DNA of 59,448 bases. Source: Bacteroidota bacterium (GTDB lineage Bacteria; Bacteroidota; Bacteroidia; Chitinophagales; Chitinophagaceae). The position numbers and the translations under genes are program-made. The DNA lies in the NCBI GenBank assembly GCA_016715505.1, contig JADJZY010000004.1, forward strand, positions 1-59,448, written 5' to 3'. The notes beneath the pieces are model-generated. The model was not told the DNA's origin. It saw only the letters and a program-made list of their open reading frames with translations, and made no database searches. Below, in pieces: positions 17,832-27,827 of the stretch (positions are counted from its first letter, which is position 1; each line of letters opens with the position of its first letter).

Positions 17832-18290
17832 GGTCATCTAAAACCTTACAATGTGCCAAATTAAATTTTTAAAAACCAGGTCATTTTTTAATTTATTCTG
17901 CCCCCCGAGAAAATCTTACATCATAAAGGTATAGTATAGTTCCATGAAATTCATTCCATCAAATTTATTTGTTTCCGTTCTTTCATCTTGTTGTGTGCCT
18001 ATTCTCTTGCCTCCCTTCCATTGTTCGTGACATCCTTGTTGCCAGTTTGCCGTGTACGTCGTTTACAGACCTTTAGACGCCTTATTTCTTCTTTTTGTAC
18101 TTTCCTACCCTATTCCTTTATAATCTCTTTAGAAGGCATTGCAGTGCGTTTAAATCTAAATTATTCTGCTATGTTTCATTAGATTGACATACTCTAAAGA
18201 AGAATATATCAGATGGTGTCTTATACTAGGTTTGGTAAATTTAAGAAAGTTGATTTTATGAAGATTTTATTATAGGGGCTGAAAAAAAAC
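17832..18290. repeat. 0.45-kb direct repeat, copy 1
   Basis: This ~459-bp block matches 24964-25411 in the same orientation with high identity (for example, both share TTGCCAGTTTGCCGTGTACG). No conserved frame runs through both copies. It lies just 3' of the polymerase gene. The sharp left edge, which cuts hsdM at copy 2, suggests that it is the terminal region of a mobile replicon. Confidence 0.75.
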
Positions 18291-18386
18291 TCTTTGAACA
18301 CTGGAAACGAAGAAAAAGAATAGTTAGGTTTTTTCTGTGCTCTGAAAGAAAAACTGCTCTAACAAAGTAGAATTTTAGTAAATAGG

Positions 18387-20688
18387 TTATTTTGAATTTT
18401 TCCAAATTTCTTTCTCTAAACTTGGTGTATCACCGAATACTTCTTTGAATAATACCTTAACATAGTCTTCAACTTTTTCTAAATTTTGGACAGTTGTCAC
18501 TATACTATCATGTATTGTGAATAAAGGTATCTCTGGGTTTTCTTCATTAATTTTACGACAAATGATTCCCAGTATCATTTTTGCTTCTACCCATTGCAGT
18601 GTCAATGCAAGTGTATTATGTTGTCCTTGCTTAATAGCATATGCAAAGGCATAAATAAGAGGAAATTCATTCTTGAAAATTCTAATTTCCTTCGAATAAT
18701 TTATTGCACTGTTTTTTGCGAACAGAACCTGGTAAGTTCCTTTTTTAGCTAATTTTCTGTATTCGCTACTTAATTGAGTGGGGTCTTCTTGTTTTTTCAC
18801 AAATTGCTTTCCTACATTTTCATAAAATGTACCTTCTCGGGTTGTGCTTCTAAAGTTGGTTAGTTCTTGTGATCCCGAAACAGAAACTATAACATTTTCC
18901 AAAGACGATTTTGCATCTATTAATCTCCCTGATATTATTTGAAATTCATTGTTGTTGATATTGAATTTTGGATTAAATTCTTTAATCTTTTCCTCGACTT
19001 TAAGATACCTAAATGGCTTCGGTTCAAAAATAGCTTGCAGTAAATAGGGCTGGGAATTTTTCAGGTCTATACTTCCCAATGTTTCCTGATTATAAGTGAT
19101 ATAATTTCTTAATTCCTTTTTTATATTGGTTAGATTTGTATGAAAACGTTTAGCCGTTCCATCTACGCCATATCTATAATCTCCATTTGCCAAACGAAGG
19201 ACATTGGAATAATTTCTCTTGAATCTAAAATCTGCATTTTCAACTGGCATCTCTTTCAGGTCTTTTTTGTAAATCCTGATTAAACATTCTTCTGCCTCTT
19301 CCAGATCAATTTCCAACTGTGCTGTTTCGAACCATTTTGTCAAATAGGGATACTCATCGTCCACTATTTTTTTGCGTTTTTGCTCCTCCATCATGATCCT
19401 GTTGACAAGGGTAGTTTTTGAAATAGCCACTACTTTTAATCCCTGCCCTCTATAAGTCTCCGTAAATCGCAATCCACCTGATTTCTGGCCTACAGTATAT
19501 TGTCTAGGAGTTACGCAAAATAGTTAACTTCCGTCATGGAGATAGAATTATACATCGCACAATTGTTGAGCACTCCGTCGGGAAACAGCGGTTCGGCCGC
19601 AGAGGTGCTGAAGGTTAGCCATGACAAAGTCAACCGGCTGTTGAACGAGGGCGCCTATACGGGCAAAGACCTTTTGACAAAGCAGCTCCCAACCTGGTTT
19701 TGGAAGAGGTCAGCTAAGCCTGATGACTCCGTTGCCGATACCCTGCGCCGGAATCCAACCCCTGGTAGCGAACTTGGTCTGGTAAGCATCACAAACCCGG
19801 GGGGGTGTGGTTACCTGATCCCGATACCCGGGGAATGAGCTTCCGTGAATTTCAGGTTTCCCTTTTTCGAAACATGATCTGCTCCAGCAGATGGTCCGCG
19901 GTCAGGGGTTTGCGACCCCGTTGGTTTAGCGCCGCAGTTGGTTTGTCCTGAAAACCCTGAGGAACCAGGAAGTAGGTTTTCTCGTTGGCCTGAAAGCAAT
20001 CGCACCGTCAGCACAGCCCGGGCGGTATGAACAGGTCGGTGAAATCGGGGATATCCCTGAGGACGGATTGGTCACCCACCGAAAGGATTTGATTGGTAAG
20101 GGATTCGGACAGTCGCCCCGGACGGCGACGGAGGCATTACGCCGTTCGAAGCAAACCCCAGGCACGGCGCATCAACCGGGAAGTCTTTAACAGGTCAAAG
20201 AACTACATGGCACATTGAACAATGTTCCATCAAGCAGGTTTGCCCTCCTTTTTGTGCGCACTGTCAGGGCTGTAAACACCCATGTTTGCGTACTTAGAGC
20301 CTTTCACGCCTGGCTGCGACCAAAATGGACTAATTCCGTCTCCGTATGCTATCCGGAAATCATTTATCTCCATGCCCAACGATCTTTCATAGGAACGGTC
20401 GTGGCTACGTAACTCCTATTGTCGTTTAACATCGACTATTTCTAACAGCTTAAGGTATTCAATATGCTCTGCATAATTTGGCACAAATTGACGTAACGTT
20501 TCTTTATGTATGGGGGTGTACCCATCCTTCGCTTCTTCCATTATCCTTTTGTTTTCTGTTGGTATGGAAGTAATGAGGTGCAGGATGTAAATAAGGTTAT
20601 CCTTGTGAAATGGTTTGAATTTTGGAGGATTCTTTAGAATCAAATCTTCCAATTCGATTCTTTCCGGAATGTAAAGCTGCACTTCCAT
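18387..20688 (-). pseudogene. Superfamily-A-like polymerase of a mobile element (TV-Pol type), split by an IS
   Basis: Joining 20419-20688 to 18387-19504 after removing the IS (19505-20418) and one TTGTC duplication gives one frame of about 460 residues (DVKRQ joined to YTVGQKSGG). It has SIDLKNSQPYLLQAIF, matching motif A (DxxSQ), and FTIHDSIVTT, matching motif C (HDxx), of family-A polymerases. Both fit the small transposon/virus polymerases (TV-Pols) known from Bacteroidota mobile elements. The expected role is replication of the element. The part after the IS (18387-19472) still has an open frame from TTG 19472, but lacks the N-terminal ~100 residues. The family call rests on two motifs and context. 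Confidence 0.6.
19505..20418 (+). mobile_element. IS701-like element, copy A (degenerate)
   Basis: The ends TAGGAGTTACG / CGTAACTCCTA and a 5-bp duplication TTGTC (19500-19504 and 20419-20423) define a 914-bp copy. It is about 105 bp shorter than copies B and C, with many frame breaks in the transposase (starting MEIELYIAQLL at 19536, plus strand). It is the oldest copy and lies in the opposite orientation to the other two. Confidence 0.85.
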
Positions 20689-20733
20689 CTAATTAGTTTT
20701 CAAAAAACCGATAAAATAATGCTATCAATTTTT

Positions 20734-20922
20734 ATGCTTTAATGCCCTTCTCAATCTATTGACACATCTTGACCAACATAATATGCCTTTGCGACTCCTG
20801 TGACTTCTATACCAGCGTAATAGTTTCTCAGCATCTTCCTTTTTCTTTACTGAACAAACAGTCTGACTCCTATCCTCCTGGCTCCCCCAACTTAGCCCGT
20901 CAATAGGGCCAGGTCAATTTAC
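20734..20922 (-). pseudogene. Unrecognised remnant upstream of the polymerase
   Basis: An open minus-strand segment (IDGLSWGSQEDRSQTVCSVK, then a basic tail CVNRLRRALKHKN) has no start codon. It is bounded upstream by a stop. The source gene is unknown. Apart from this, 20700-21217 shows nothing I can name. Confidence 0.25.
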
Positions 20923-21244
20923 CAAATCTGCGCTCGAACGGTATAAATTTCAACAAATTTATTCTTTATTGACAAAAATACCCCCCGTAAGTCTTTGTCA
21001 CGATGGAACATCCGTTCTTGAGTAATGCCCAGCCTTCAGCGTTTTTCCTGTCTGGATAAAGCTGTAAGTCTGGTAATCATGGTGGTGAATGCATTTCTAT
21101 CCTGTTTGTCAACATCCCGGAATATCTCCAATACTACTTAAAGCTTAAAAGACCCTTCTCACGAAGATATTCTTTAAATTCTTCCCTTGCAAACCTGTAT
21201 TAAATTCCGTAGCTTTATTGAGAAATAAAGCCATAGTAGCAAAA

Positions 21245-21607
21245 ATGGATATAGCAACTGTTAAGCATTCCCAGGGTAAATTGACATTTTTTACTATACT
21301 CGCAATTGGCTTGGCTTTAGCATTTTTGGCTCTTGGCAGCATTCCCTGGTATCCCCAGCAGGAGTATAGGCTTGAAATGGCCAAAAAAAGTGGCAAAAAT
21401 GAAAAGCACGCCAACCTGAAGGCCCGGGAAAAAGCCGCAGAGGAATATGAAAAGACCAAAGCCGAGTATATGGAAAAACTGCGGCAACCCAACAAATCAG
21501 CAGAGGATAAGCAGAACCTGGGGAAACTTCGAAAGAAGCTGGAGCGTTTGAGAAAGAAAAAGGACTTTACCGGAGAGAACCACTCCCAAAACAAAAAAGG
21601 AAACTGA
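21245..21607 (+). CDS. Small membrane protein with coiled coil
   Basis: From ATG 21245 (MDIATVKHSQGK) this protein of about 120 residues has one transmembrane helix (LTFFTILAIGLALAFLALGS) and a long charged coiled coil (KAREKAAEEYEKTKAEYMEK). An ATG at 21218 would add nine residues. The stop is 1 bp before the next start, so the two are co-transcribed. The family is unknown; the layout (TM plus coil) resembles conjugation or plasmid accessory proteins, but nothing specific supports that. Confidence 0.5.
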   Translation: MDIATVKHSQGKLTFFTILAIGLALAFLALGSIPWYPQQEYRLEMAKKSGKNEKHANLKAREKAAEEYEKTKAEYMEKLRQPNKSAEDKQNLGKLRKKLERLRKKKDFTGENHSQNKKGN

Positions 21608-21608
21608 T

Positions 21609-21947
21609 ATGGCTACCTACACTTTTATCACTGACTTTCAGAATGGAACCTACATCAGTCAGCACCCTGGAGAAAATTTGCAGGAAGCTTGTATGCAATG
21701 GCGGGACTATATCCTTTCCCGAGGGCCTATCCAACTTCTGGATGGGAAAGCGTTTTCGAAAGCCTTCGAAGCTGATTTTGAGGAGCTGCCCCCAGTTGCC
21801 CTGGATGGACTTACCCAGGTTTGGGTGTTCCAACTGTTGGTTGGAGAAGATCTCTTGAACGTACATATCGTACAGACTGAGGTAGCTGTGGAGGAAGCGC
21901 CTGATCATTTCCCATTGGTAAAGAGGCTCTCCAGGACAAGTGGGTAA
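21609..21947 (+). CDS. Hypothetical 112-residue protein
   Basis: This acidic protein begins MATYTFITDFQNGTYISQHP and has a conserved-looking central region (GENLQEACMQWRDYI). It starts right after the small membrane protein. I do not recognise the family. It could be a partner of that protein. Confidence 0.5.
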   Translation: MATYTFITDFQNGTYISQHPGENLQEACMQWRDYILSRGPIQLLDGKAFSKAFEADFEELPPVALDGLTQVWVFQLLVGEDLLNVHIVQTEVAVEEAPDHFPLVKRLSRTSG

Positions 21948-22642
21948 GCAATTTCCCTTTTCGTTTGAGGTTTCCTCCTGAGACTTGGGCGGGTAATACC
22001 TCTACCCTACTCTCTCGTCCATGCATTTTCACATGTGCGGTACACAAGTGCCTCAAATTGGGTTTCCAGATAGCATGATTGGCTTTGTCCACTCAAGTCC
22101 TGACTTGGTTCAATATGCACCTCTTTAGGGCTTACCATTGACTTAGTGCACTCTTTTCCATTTGGGCGACCAAACCAATGCCCCACAAAGAAGATCGATT
22201 CTCGTACAAACAAGGCAACAATCCTGCCCTTTGCCGAGAATTGACAAAAATCAGTAAGGTGCTTGACAGTAATCTTCTTGTTATTTTACCGATCAAGAAG
22301 TAAATTGCTTGCCAGAAAAGAGAGGCTGTGGGAGATGCTGGATGAAGTGATCTGTCATGGCCTTTTTGTTTGGGGAGACTCCACTATACCCGGAGCACGG
22401 AAAAAACTGGGGCTAGGTCAAAAGCCTGTTGGATGATTTGGAGATATGAGGATATATTTAAGGGGAGCTTTCTTCTTATTTCACCTCTACTTATTCGAAT
22501 AAGTGGAGGTGAAAGAAGAAGGAGGAGATGTCCTCGCAGATATGCGATATACCCGCAATTGTAAGTGACTAAGTAAGGGTGAAATATCCTAGGGTTTGCT
22601 TTAGTGGAGTTGCGGATATACAGTAGTTGTAGGCAAAAAAAA
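21948..22642. other. Region without a supported gene
   Basis: There are only short broken frames. It contains the second copy of the RLWEMLDEVICHG-coding fragment (22322-22376) and a strong palindrome at 22479-22514. The source of the fragment is unknown. Confidence 0.35.
22479..22514. repeat. 36-bp near-perfect palindrome
   Basis: TTTCACCTCTACTTATTC is followed at once by its complement with a single mismatch, centred on TTCGAA. It lies 128 bp before the SEFIR gene. It could be an operator, a terminator stem or an element end. Confidence 0.6.
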
Positions 22643-23572
22643 ATGATAGATATGAGCAACCCGACAGCATTTATATCATACGCTTGGGAAAGCACAGAAG
22701 CCCAAAAATGGGTGAAAGATTTAGCCACTAAATTAAGAACTGATGGGATTGATGTAAAACTTGACCAGTGGGAAGTAGTGCCAGGAGACCAATTGCCTCA
22801 TTTCATGGAAAAGTCAGTCCGCGAAAACGATTTCGTTCTTATTGTATGTACTCTAAAATACAAGGAAAAATCAGAAAAAAGGTCAGGCGGAGTTGGCTAT
22901 GAAGGAGATGTAATGACTGCTGAGGTTTTACAAAAATCAAACCATAGAAAATTTATCCCAATAATTAAATCTGGTACAAAGGATACTGCAATGCCTTCTT
23001 GGCTCAGTGGCAAATACTATATAGACCTATCAGATGAAGAAAAGTATATTAGCAATTATAGTGACTTAAAAGCCACTTTGCTTAATTCTCGAGAATCAGC
23101 CCCTCCTCTTGGAAAAATTAGGGCAACTCCCAAATTGAGTGCTTCTTCATCGAGCAAACAAGACGAAGAACAACAACCACCAATAAAAATCACCGGGATT
23201 TTGGTGGATGAAGTCACTGAACCCCGAAATGATGGCAGTTCAGGAAGTGCCTTATATAGAATCCCCTTTAATCTTAACCAAACACCTTCGGTTGAATGGG
23301 TTCGCCTTTTTATCAATGCATGGGACAGACCATCAAGGTTTACATCAATGCATAGACCTGGGATCGCTTCCGTACATGGAAGTAAAATCATATTAGATGG
23401 GACATCAATTGAAGAGGTGGAAAAATATCATAAAGATACCCTTAAACTTGCTGTCCAGACTGCTAACCAAAAATTAAGTGAAGTGCTTCTTGAAAGGAAG
23501 GAGTTAGCAAAACAAAAGGAAAAACAGAGAGAGCAACACCAAAAAATATTGATGATATCAGTAAACGTATAA
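22643..23572 (+). CDS. SEFIR-domain (TIR-like) protein
   Basis: This protein of about 309 residues has an N-terminal SEFIR domain: PTAFISYAWESTEAQKWVKD, GIDVKLDQWEVVPGDQL, FVLIVCTLKYKEKS and VMTAEVLQ. A C-terminal region follows (VEWVRLFINAWDRPSRFTSM, HRPGIASVHGSKIILDGTS), ending in a helix. Starts at 22643 (MIDMSNP) or 22652 (MSNP) are both possible. SEFIR domains in bacteria are related to TIR domains and occur in anti-phage systems. A TIR gene follows 44 bp later in the same direction, so the two may work together; that is an inference. Confidence 0.75.
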   Translation: MIDMSNPTAFISYAWESTEAQKWVKDLATKLRTDGIDVKLDQWEVVPGDQLPHFMEKSVRENDFVLIVCTLKYKEKSEKRSGGVGYEGDVMTAEVLQKSNHRKFIPIIKSGTKDTAMPSWLSGKYYIDLSDEEKYISNYSDLKATLLNSRESAPPLGKIRATPKLSASSSSKQDEEQQPPIKITGILVDEVTEPRNDGSSGSALYRIPFNLNQTPSVEWVRLFINAWDRPSRFTSMHRPGIASVHGSKIILDGTSIEEVEKYHKDTLKLAVQTANQKLSEVLLERKELAKQKEKQREQHQKILMISVNV

Positions 23573-23616
23573 ATTTTGATTAAGCGTGAACTGCTACAAC
23601 TAAAAAAGTAAAAAAC

Positions 23617-24519
23617 ATGGGTAAAAATAAGTGCTTTTTGAGTTATGCACATTCTGACAAAGTGTTTGTTCAAAATACAATTTTGCCAATTTTGAATGAA
23701 CTCAATTTGAGAATTTGGCTTGACATCAACGAAATAGAAGTTGGAGTATCAATTTATGATACAATAGTAAAGGGTTTACGTGAGGCAGATTTCGTAATTG
23801 CTGTTTTTAATGGCAGGAGCAGTTATGTGAACTTTGAAGTTGGAGCAGCACTTGGTCAAGGCAAGCCTGTACTTGCAATTCTCACTGATCCACAACAAGT
23901 GCCAACAGATATACGAAATTTCAACTTTATTTACTTTAATCAAAATAAGATACTTGAGTTTATTGCTAATCTCAAAAGAGCGATTCAGTTATTGAATGAG
24001 AATATCATAGATAAAAGCGATTTTGAGTATGCAGAAGGTAAAAAATTAATAGGAATACAAATTGGATTTGAGAATTCAGATTATGAACAGGAATTAAGGT
24101 TGACCGCAGATTTGATAGGACTTTTGAAGGAAATTAGCGGTTCCGAAAACATCAAATTAATTCAGCCTTCAAAGGGTTCATTAAAATCATTGCTTTCAAT
24201 TGACTTGAAGTCTTGGGCGGAACTTGTAGAGAAAATAATATTTTTTATTCCAGAATGGAAGAAGAAACAAGCAGAGAATCAAAAAATAATTGCTGAGACC
24301 CATGAAATAGAGGCAAGAGCAAGGAAAACTTATTCCGAAGCGAATAAAATAGATATAGAGACAAAAATTCAACAAGCAGATGCGTTTCTGAATTTAATAG
24401 AAAAAGGTAGAGCGATTGGACTGAAACTTCAACTTGATGATGATTTACTATTATTGAGCGGTCAGGGCGAGATAAAAATTAAACAACCGGAAACTATCGA
24501 GATCCAAAATAAATCATAG
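23617..24519 (+). CDS. TIR-domain protein with coiled-coil C-terminus
   Basis: This 300-residue protein begins with a TIR domain: KCFLSYAHSDKVFVQNTILP, RIWLDINEIEVGVSIYDTIV, GLREADFVIAVFNGRSSYVN, FEVGAALGQGKPVLAIL. The Glu of NFEVGA is at the position of the NADase catalytic Glu. The rest has a helical region (EAEARARKTY-like) and a short C-terminal tail. It is probably an NAD-consuming defence effector. It lies directly after the SEFIR gene. Confidence 0.75.
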   Translation: MGKNKCFLSYAHSDKVFVQNTILPILNELNLRIWLDINEIEVGVSIYDTIVKGLREADFVIAVFNGRSSYVNFEVGAALGQGKPVLAILTDPQQVPTDIRNFNFIYFNQNKILEFIANLKRAIQLLNENIIDKSDFEYAEGKKLIGIQIGFENSDYEQELRLTADLIGLLKEISGSENIKLIQPSKGSLKSLLSIDLKSWAELVEKIIFFIPEWKKKQAENQKIIAETHEIEARARKTYSEANKIDIETKIQQADAFLNLIEKGRAIGLKLQLDDDLLLLSGQGEIKIKQPETIEIQNKS

Positions 24520-24533
24520 ATGCCTACAGCAAT

Positions 24534-24577
24534 CCACTGCCTATCATGCCTCCGAAACGTAGGCACGTCGGCAGTGG
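24534..24577 (+). terminator. Hairpin after the TIR gene
   Basis: A perfect 8-bp stem CCACTGCC/GGCAGTGG has an inner GCCT/AGGC pairing. It starts 14 bp after the TIR stop and is followed by TAACGTTTTAC. It may be a terminator or a decayed attC-like site; the boxes do not match well enough for the latter. Confidence 0.35.
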
Positions 24578-24824
24578 TAACGTTTTACTCTATTAAAAAG
24601 TCAAAAATATATAAATGAACCTCAAACAAATGAAACATCAAAAACCACTTTCCCCGGAATGTACTCAAATTATTAAAAACTAGTAAAAGCAAACTACGGT
24701 CGACCATACCTCCCAGGGAATCTTAAATCATAAGATAATAAAATATTCCCTGAGTCCATGGTCTTCCCAAAGCTCGCTAACGGTTATTTCCATGAAATCC
24801 ACCAACTAAATTTACAGTTTAAAC

Positions 24825-25004
24825 ATGGCTAATAAAATTTCATTATCTCGTTTAGAAACCTTCCTTTTTGAGGCTTGTGACATCCTGCGTGGAAACATGG
24901 ACGCTTCGGAATACAAGGAATACATCATTTCCATGTTGTTTCTGAAACGGGTAAACGACCAGTGGCCATCTAAAACTTCACAATGCACCAAATTAAATTT
25001 TTAA
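24825..25004 (+). pseudogene. hsdM: 5' fragment of a second type I methyltransferase gene (hsdM), cut by the 0.45-kb repeat
   Basis: From ATG 24825 the sequence reads MANKISLSRLETFLFEACDI, then LRGNMDASEYKEYIISMLFL and KRVNDQ, the N-terminal HsdM_N domain of a type I methyltransferase. At about 24963 the homology ends exactly where repeat copy 2 begins, and 14 foreign codons lead to a stop at 25002-25004. It is a different hsdM lineage from the intact gene at 30481. No continuation was found in the window. Confidence 0.8.
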
Positions 25005-25411
25005 AAACCAGATCATTTTTTTTAATTTATTCTGTATCCCGAGAAAATCTTACATCATAAAGGTATAGTTCCATGGAATTCATTCCAGCAAATTTATTTG
25101 TGCCATTATTCCATCTTGTTGTGTGCCTATTCTCTTGCCTCCCTTCCATTGTTCGTGACACCCTTGTTGCCAGTTTGCCGTGTACGTCGTTTACAGACCC
25201 TTAGACGCCTTATTTTTTCTTTTGCACTCCCCTCCCCTATTCCTGTATTGTCTCTTTAGAAGGCTTTGTAGTGTGTTTAAATCTGAATTGTTCTTGCTAT
25301 GTTTTATTAGTTTGGCTTACTCTAAAGAAGGGTAAATCAGATGGAATCTTATACCTAGGTTTGATTAATTTCAGAAAGTTGATTTTATTTATTGGGGGGT
25401 TAGAAAAAAAC
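24964..25411. repeat. 0.45-kb direct repeat, copy 2
   Basis: This is the same sequence as 17832-18290, with scattered substitutions and small gaps. It begins at GGCCATCTAAAAC and interrupts the hsdM fragment. The HTH, replication and BT4734-like genes lie to its right. Confidence 0.75.
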
Positions 25412-25866
25412 TAGAGTTGTAAGGGTGTAACTAATTGATTATCGAATAAACGCATCATTGATTCAAAAAGCGATAAATGGCAATCAGGTATCAAGATGTT
25501 CGCAATGACCGGCAATGGAATGCCAGTACCAGATTGTCGGAAAAACAGTTTTTGGGAATAGGGCTGGAATTCGGCAAAGCGTAGTAAAACCTGTTCGGAG
25601 TTTCGATACAGGAACGCCAGAGTAATTCACTACAGCGAGTACTTTCAAAACCTACGAAAACCAGTTGTTCTTTACGTTGTTCAGCATCAAAAGTGGAGTG
25701 ACCAATGATGTGCTGGGCCTTACGTTTGTTTTGGATGGAGCCAAAGCGTATCAGAACCAGGCGCTGGGACGCAATCAAAGAAACAGGAGTAACGAAGCCA
25801 AGATCCCCCAATGTAGGAATCAACCTATTCGGTATTGGAAGAAAGGCTTCTGATACAATTATTCTT
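25412..25866. other. Region without a supported gene
   Basis: A 110-codon minus-strand frame (25491-25823) has no recognisable domain and poor coding character. Nothing else is evident. Confidence 0.3.
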
Positions 25867-26157
25867 TTACCCTGCCTTACGGTAACGGTTCAGACTTTGA
25901 AATTTTTGATAGCTATCCAAGGCCTGAAGTATCTCATCCTTTTTAAACCTGGGCGACCTTCCTACATAATGCTTTTTCAGGACTCCATTCCTGGAGAGGT
26001 TATCAACAGTACCCAGGCTTACCTTAAAATATTCTGCCACCTGTTCCCTGGTGAACCATTCAGGGGTGGTTTTCGATGTGGGTTGAATTACTGAAAGTTC
26101 TTCCAGTTCGTGACGAACGATATCTTTGATGATTTTAGATAATCCCTCCATTTCCAT
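25867..26157 (-). CDS. Helix-turn-helix (excisionase-like) DNA-binding protein
   Basis: This 96-residue protein has an HTH_17-type domain: WFTREQVAEYFKVSLGTVDN, LSRNGVLKKHYVGRSPRFKK, DEILQAL. Such proteins act as excisionases or regulators on Bacteroidota mobile elements. It lies downstream of the replication gene, on the same strand, within the presumed replicon. Confidence 0.75.
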   Translation of the reverse strand: MEMEGLSKIIKDIVRHELEELSVIQPTSKTTPEWFTREQVAEYFKVSLGTVDNLSRNGVLKKHYVGRSPRFKKDEILQALDSYQKFQSLNRYRKAG

Positions 26158-26365
26158 AAGTAAGTGCTACTTGGGCCCTATTATTTTATCATAAATAGGG
26201 GCGTGATTTTAAGAAATACATTTGGGGGTAAGATTTTGCTAATTTTAACAAAACTTTAACATTTTATTTTTATTGAACTCAAATTATTAAGCGTGTCTCT
26301 TTATTAAGCCCTGGTAAGAATTCATTTTTTGGGGGAAATACATTCATTTAAAATAGCTTGAACAA

Positions 26366-27106
26366 TTAATATCCCAACGATCCGGTATGGTTTTGGTAGA
26401 AATCCATTGTGCTTAAATCGATATTCCTGGGTTTTCCAAACTCTTTATTTACCTCCTGTTCATGGGTGTTTATACTTCCAGATATTGAGATAGCAGTGTT
26501 GTAGTAACCCTGAATACAGTATTCTTCATTGATTTTATCCACTTCTTTCGAAAGGTCGTTCAGGGGCTTGTTAAAATTTTTCCGAACGGTATTTCGGTCG
26601 AGCCCGGTTATTCTGGCTATCCCTTTAATGGTAGGCTTTATTCCTTCCTTTACCATTAGTTCCTTTGCAAGCTGGATTTTTTCAATCGACTCGTTGTTCT
26701 TCATCTTCCCATTTAGCTTGGAGGAGATTGCCCGCTTTAATTGGCCCGGCAGGGAGCAGTTTGAATTAAAGTGGACGCATCGCTTTATATAGTTGCTATA
26801 GCTGTAATCCGGGTTGTTTCTTATCTCTTTAATGTTAAAATCAATTAATGTGTCCAACTTTCTTTTATCCATTGGGGGGACTGCCCGACCGGAATTGACG
26901 TGATACATAAAGCGGTAAATATCAGGCTCTGAAATATCTTTGTTCAACTCCACCAACTGGTGTATTATGGCTTTAAAAATTTTATGCTTTGCCCCGTCGG
27001 GTATATAACTTGGTATTTTTAATTCGACAATATATTCTTCAAAAACATCTACCACTGGCTTTTCTACCGGTACTGAAGTTTTATATTGAATGTTATTTAA
27101 ATCCAT
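26366..27106 (-). CDS. Mobile-element replication-associated protein with HTH
   Basis: This 246-residue protein has a helical N-terminal half and an HTH near residues 160-185 (KPTIKGIARITGLDRNTVRK). It starts 31 bp after the BT4734-like gene. I do not recognise a specific family; the neighbours (BT4734-like protein, HTH, polymerase) suggest a role in element replication or its control. Confidence 0.5.
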   Translation of the reverse strand: MDLNNIQYKTSVPVEKPVVDVFEEYIVELKIPSYIPDGAKHKIFKAIIHQLVELNKDISEPDIYRFMYHVNSGRAVPPMDKRKLDTLIDFNIKEIRNNPDYSYSNYIKRCVHFNSNCSLPGQLKRAISSKLNGKMKNNESIEKIQLAKELMVKEGIKPTIKGIARITGLDRNTVRKNFNKPLNDLSKEVDKINEEYCIQGYYNTAISISGSINTHEQEVNKEFGKPRNIDLSTMDFYQNHTGSLGY

Positions 27107-27137
27107 TTTGTCCTTGTCGTCATTTGGGGGGGTGATT

Positions 27138-27827
27138 TCAACGTATATTGTATAGTAGGGGTATATATACGTTGCATTCCCCCCCTTTTTCTGTAGGTTC
27201 TTTTCCCTCCTTTTCCTTGGTTTTGAACGATGTTAAACCTTTTTTTTGTTTTGAATAGGAAGTGAATTCGTTTAAGGTGATTGAATTATCTGGATTAAAG
27301 TAAGGATCAGGATCGTAGGTAAGAAACCAGGCACGTCCTATATCCTTTGTATCTGGATCTATTGGCTCCTCTTTAAAATACTCAGACACTATGGAGTCAT
27401 AAATTAGATGGAAGTTTTCCTTGGCAATAGAATTAGTTACTTTAACCAAAATAGAAACTCCACCCATGCTACAGGAATAACATATAAGGGTAGCTATATC
27501 TTTATATTTTTCTATGATAGATTTCTTAAACATAGGCAGGTCAGAAGAAACATCTATATCCAGAAAAAAGTATCCTGAGAATTCCAAAAAGTTTTTTTTG
27601 AAATCTTCTTCTTTTTTGAGACTCCTTTTCTTTACCATACAGTTTGGGGTAAAGTATGGGAGGCTTTTTTTTAAAGATTTATACTCCTGGTTTTTCTCCC
27701 TTAAATCACGGATTTGAAAAATCTTTTCTTTATAGGAGTTAAACATGATCATTGTTACGAGTTCATGAATGTCAACATTTTTGGTAGGAAAAACATTGTA
27801 AATTCCTTTGTTGAAAGAAGAAATCAT
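27138..27827 (-). CDS. BT4734-like/VirE N-terminal domain protein
   Basis: This 229-residue protein has the features of BT4734-like domains: QIRDLREKNQEYKSLKKSLP, YFTPNCMVKKRS, SGYFFLDIDV and LICYSCSMGGVSILVKVTN, then DIGRAWFLTYDPDPYFNP. In Bacteroidota mobile elements this domain often precedes a primase/helicase region. Here it stands alone, so the primase part may have been lost or may be supplied by the split polymerase at 18-20 kb. It ends over an inverted repeat (ACGTATAT...ATATACGT) at 27141-27173. Confidence 0.65.
   Translation of the reverse strand: MISSFNKGIYNVFPTKNVDIHELVTMIMFNSYKEKIFQIRDLREKNQEYKSLKKSLPYFTPNCMVKKRSLKKEEDFKKNFLEFSGYFFLDIDVSSDLPMFKKSIIEKYKDIATLICYSCSMGGVSILVKVTNSIAKENFHLIYDSIVSEYFKEEPIDPDTKDIGRAWFLTYDPDPYFNPDNSITLNEFTSYSKQKKGLTSFKTKEKEGKEPTEKGGECNVYIPLLYNIR

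Noticed and set aside
21950..22260. Possible group II intron or reverse-transcriptase remnant
   Set aside because: No RT motifs and no domain V-like hairpin were visible; the frames are too short.
25491..25823. Minus-strand frame as a transposase remnant
   Set aside because: No DDE or other motif could be identified.
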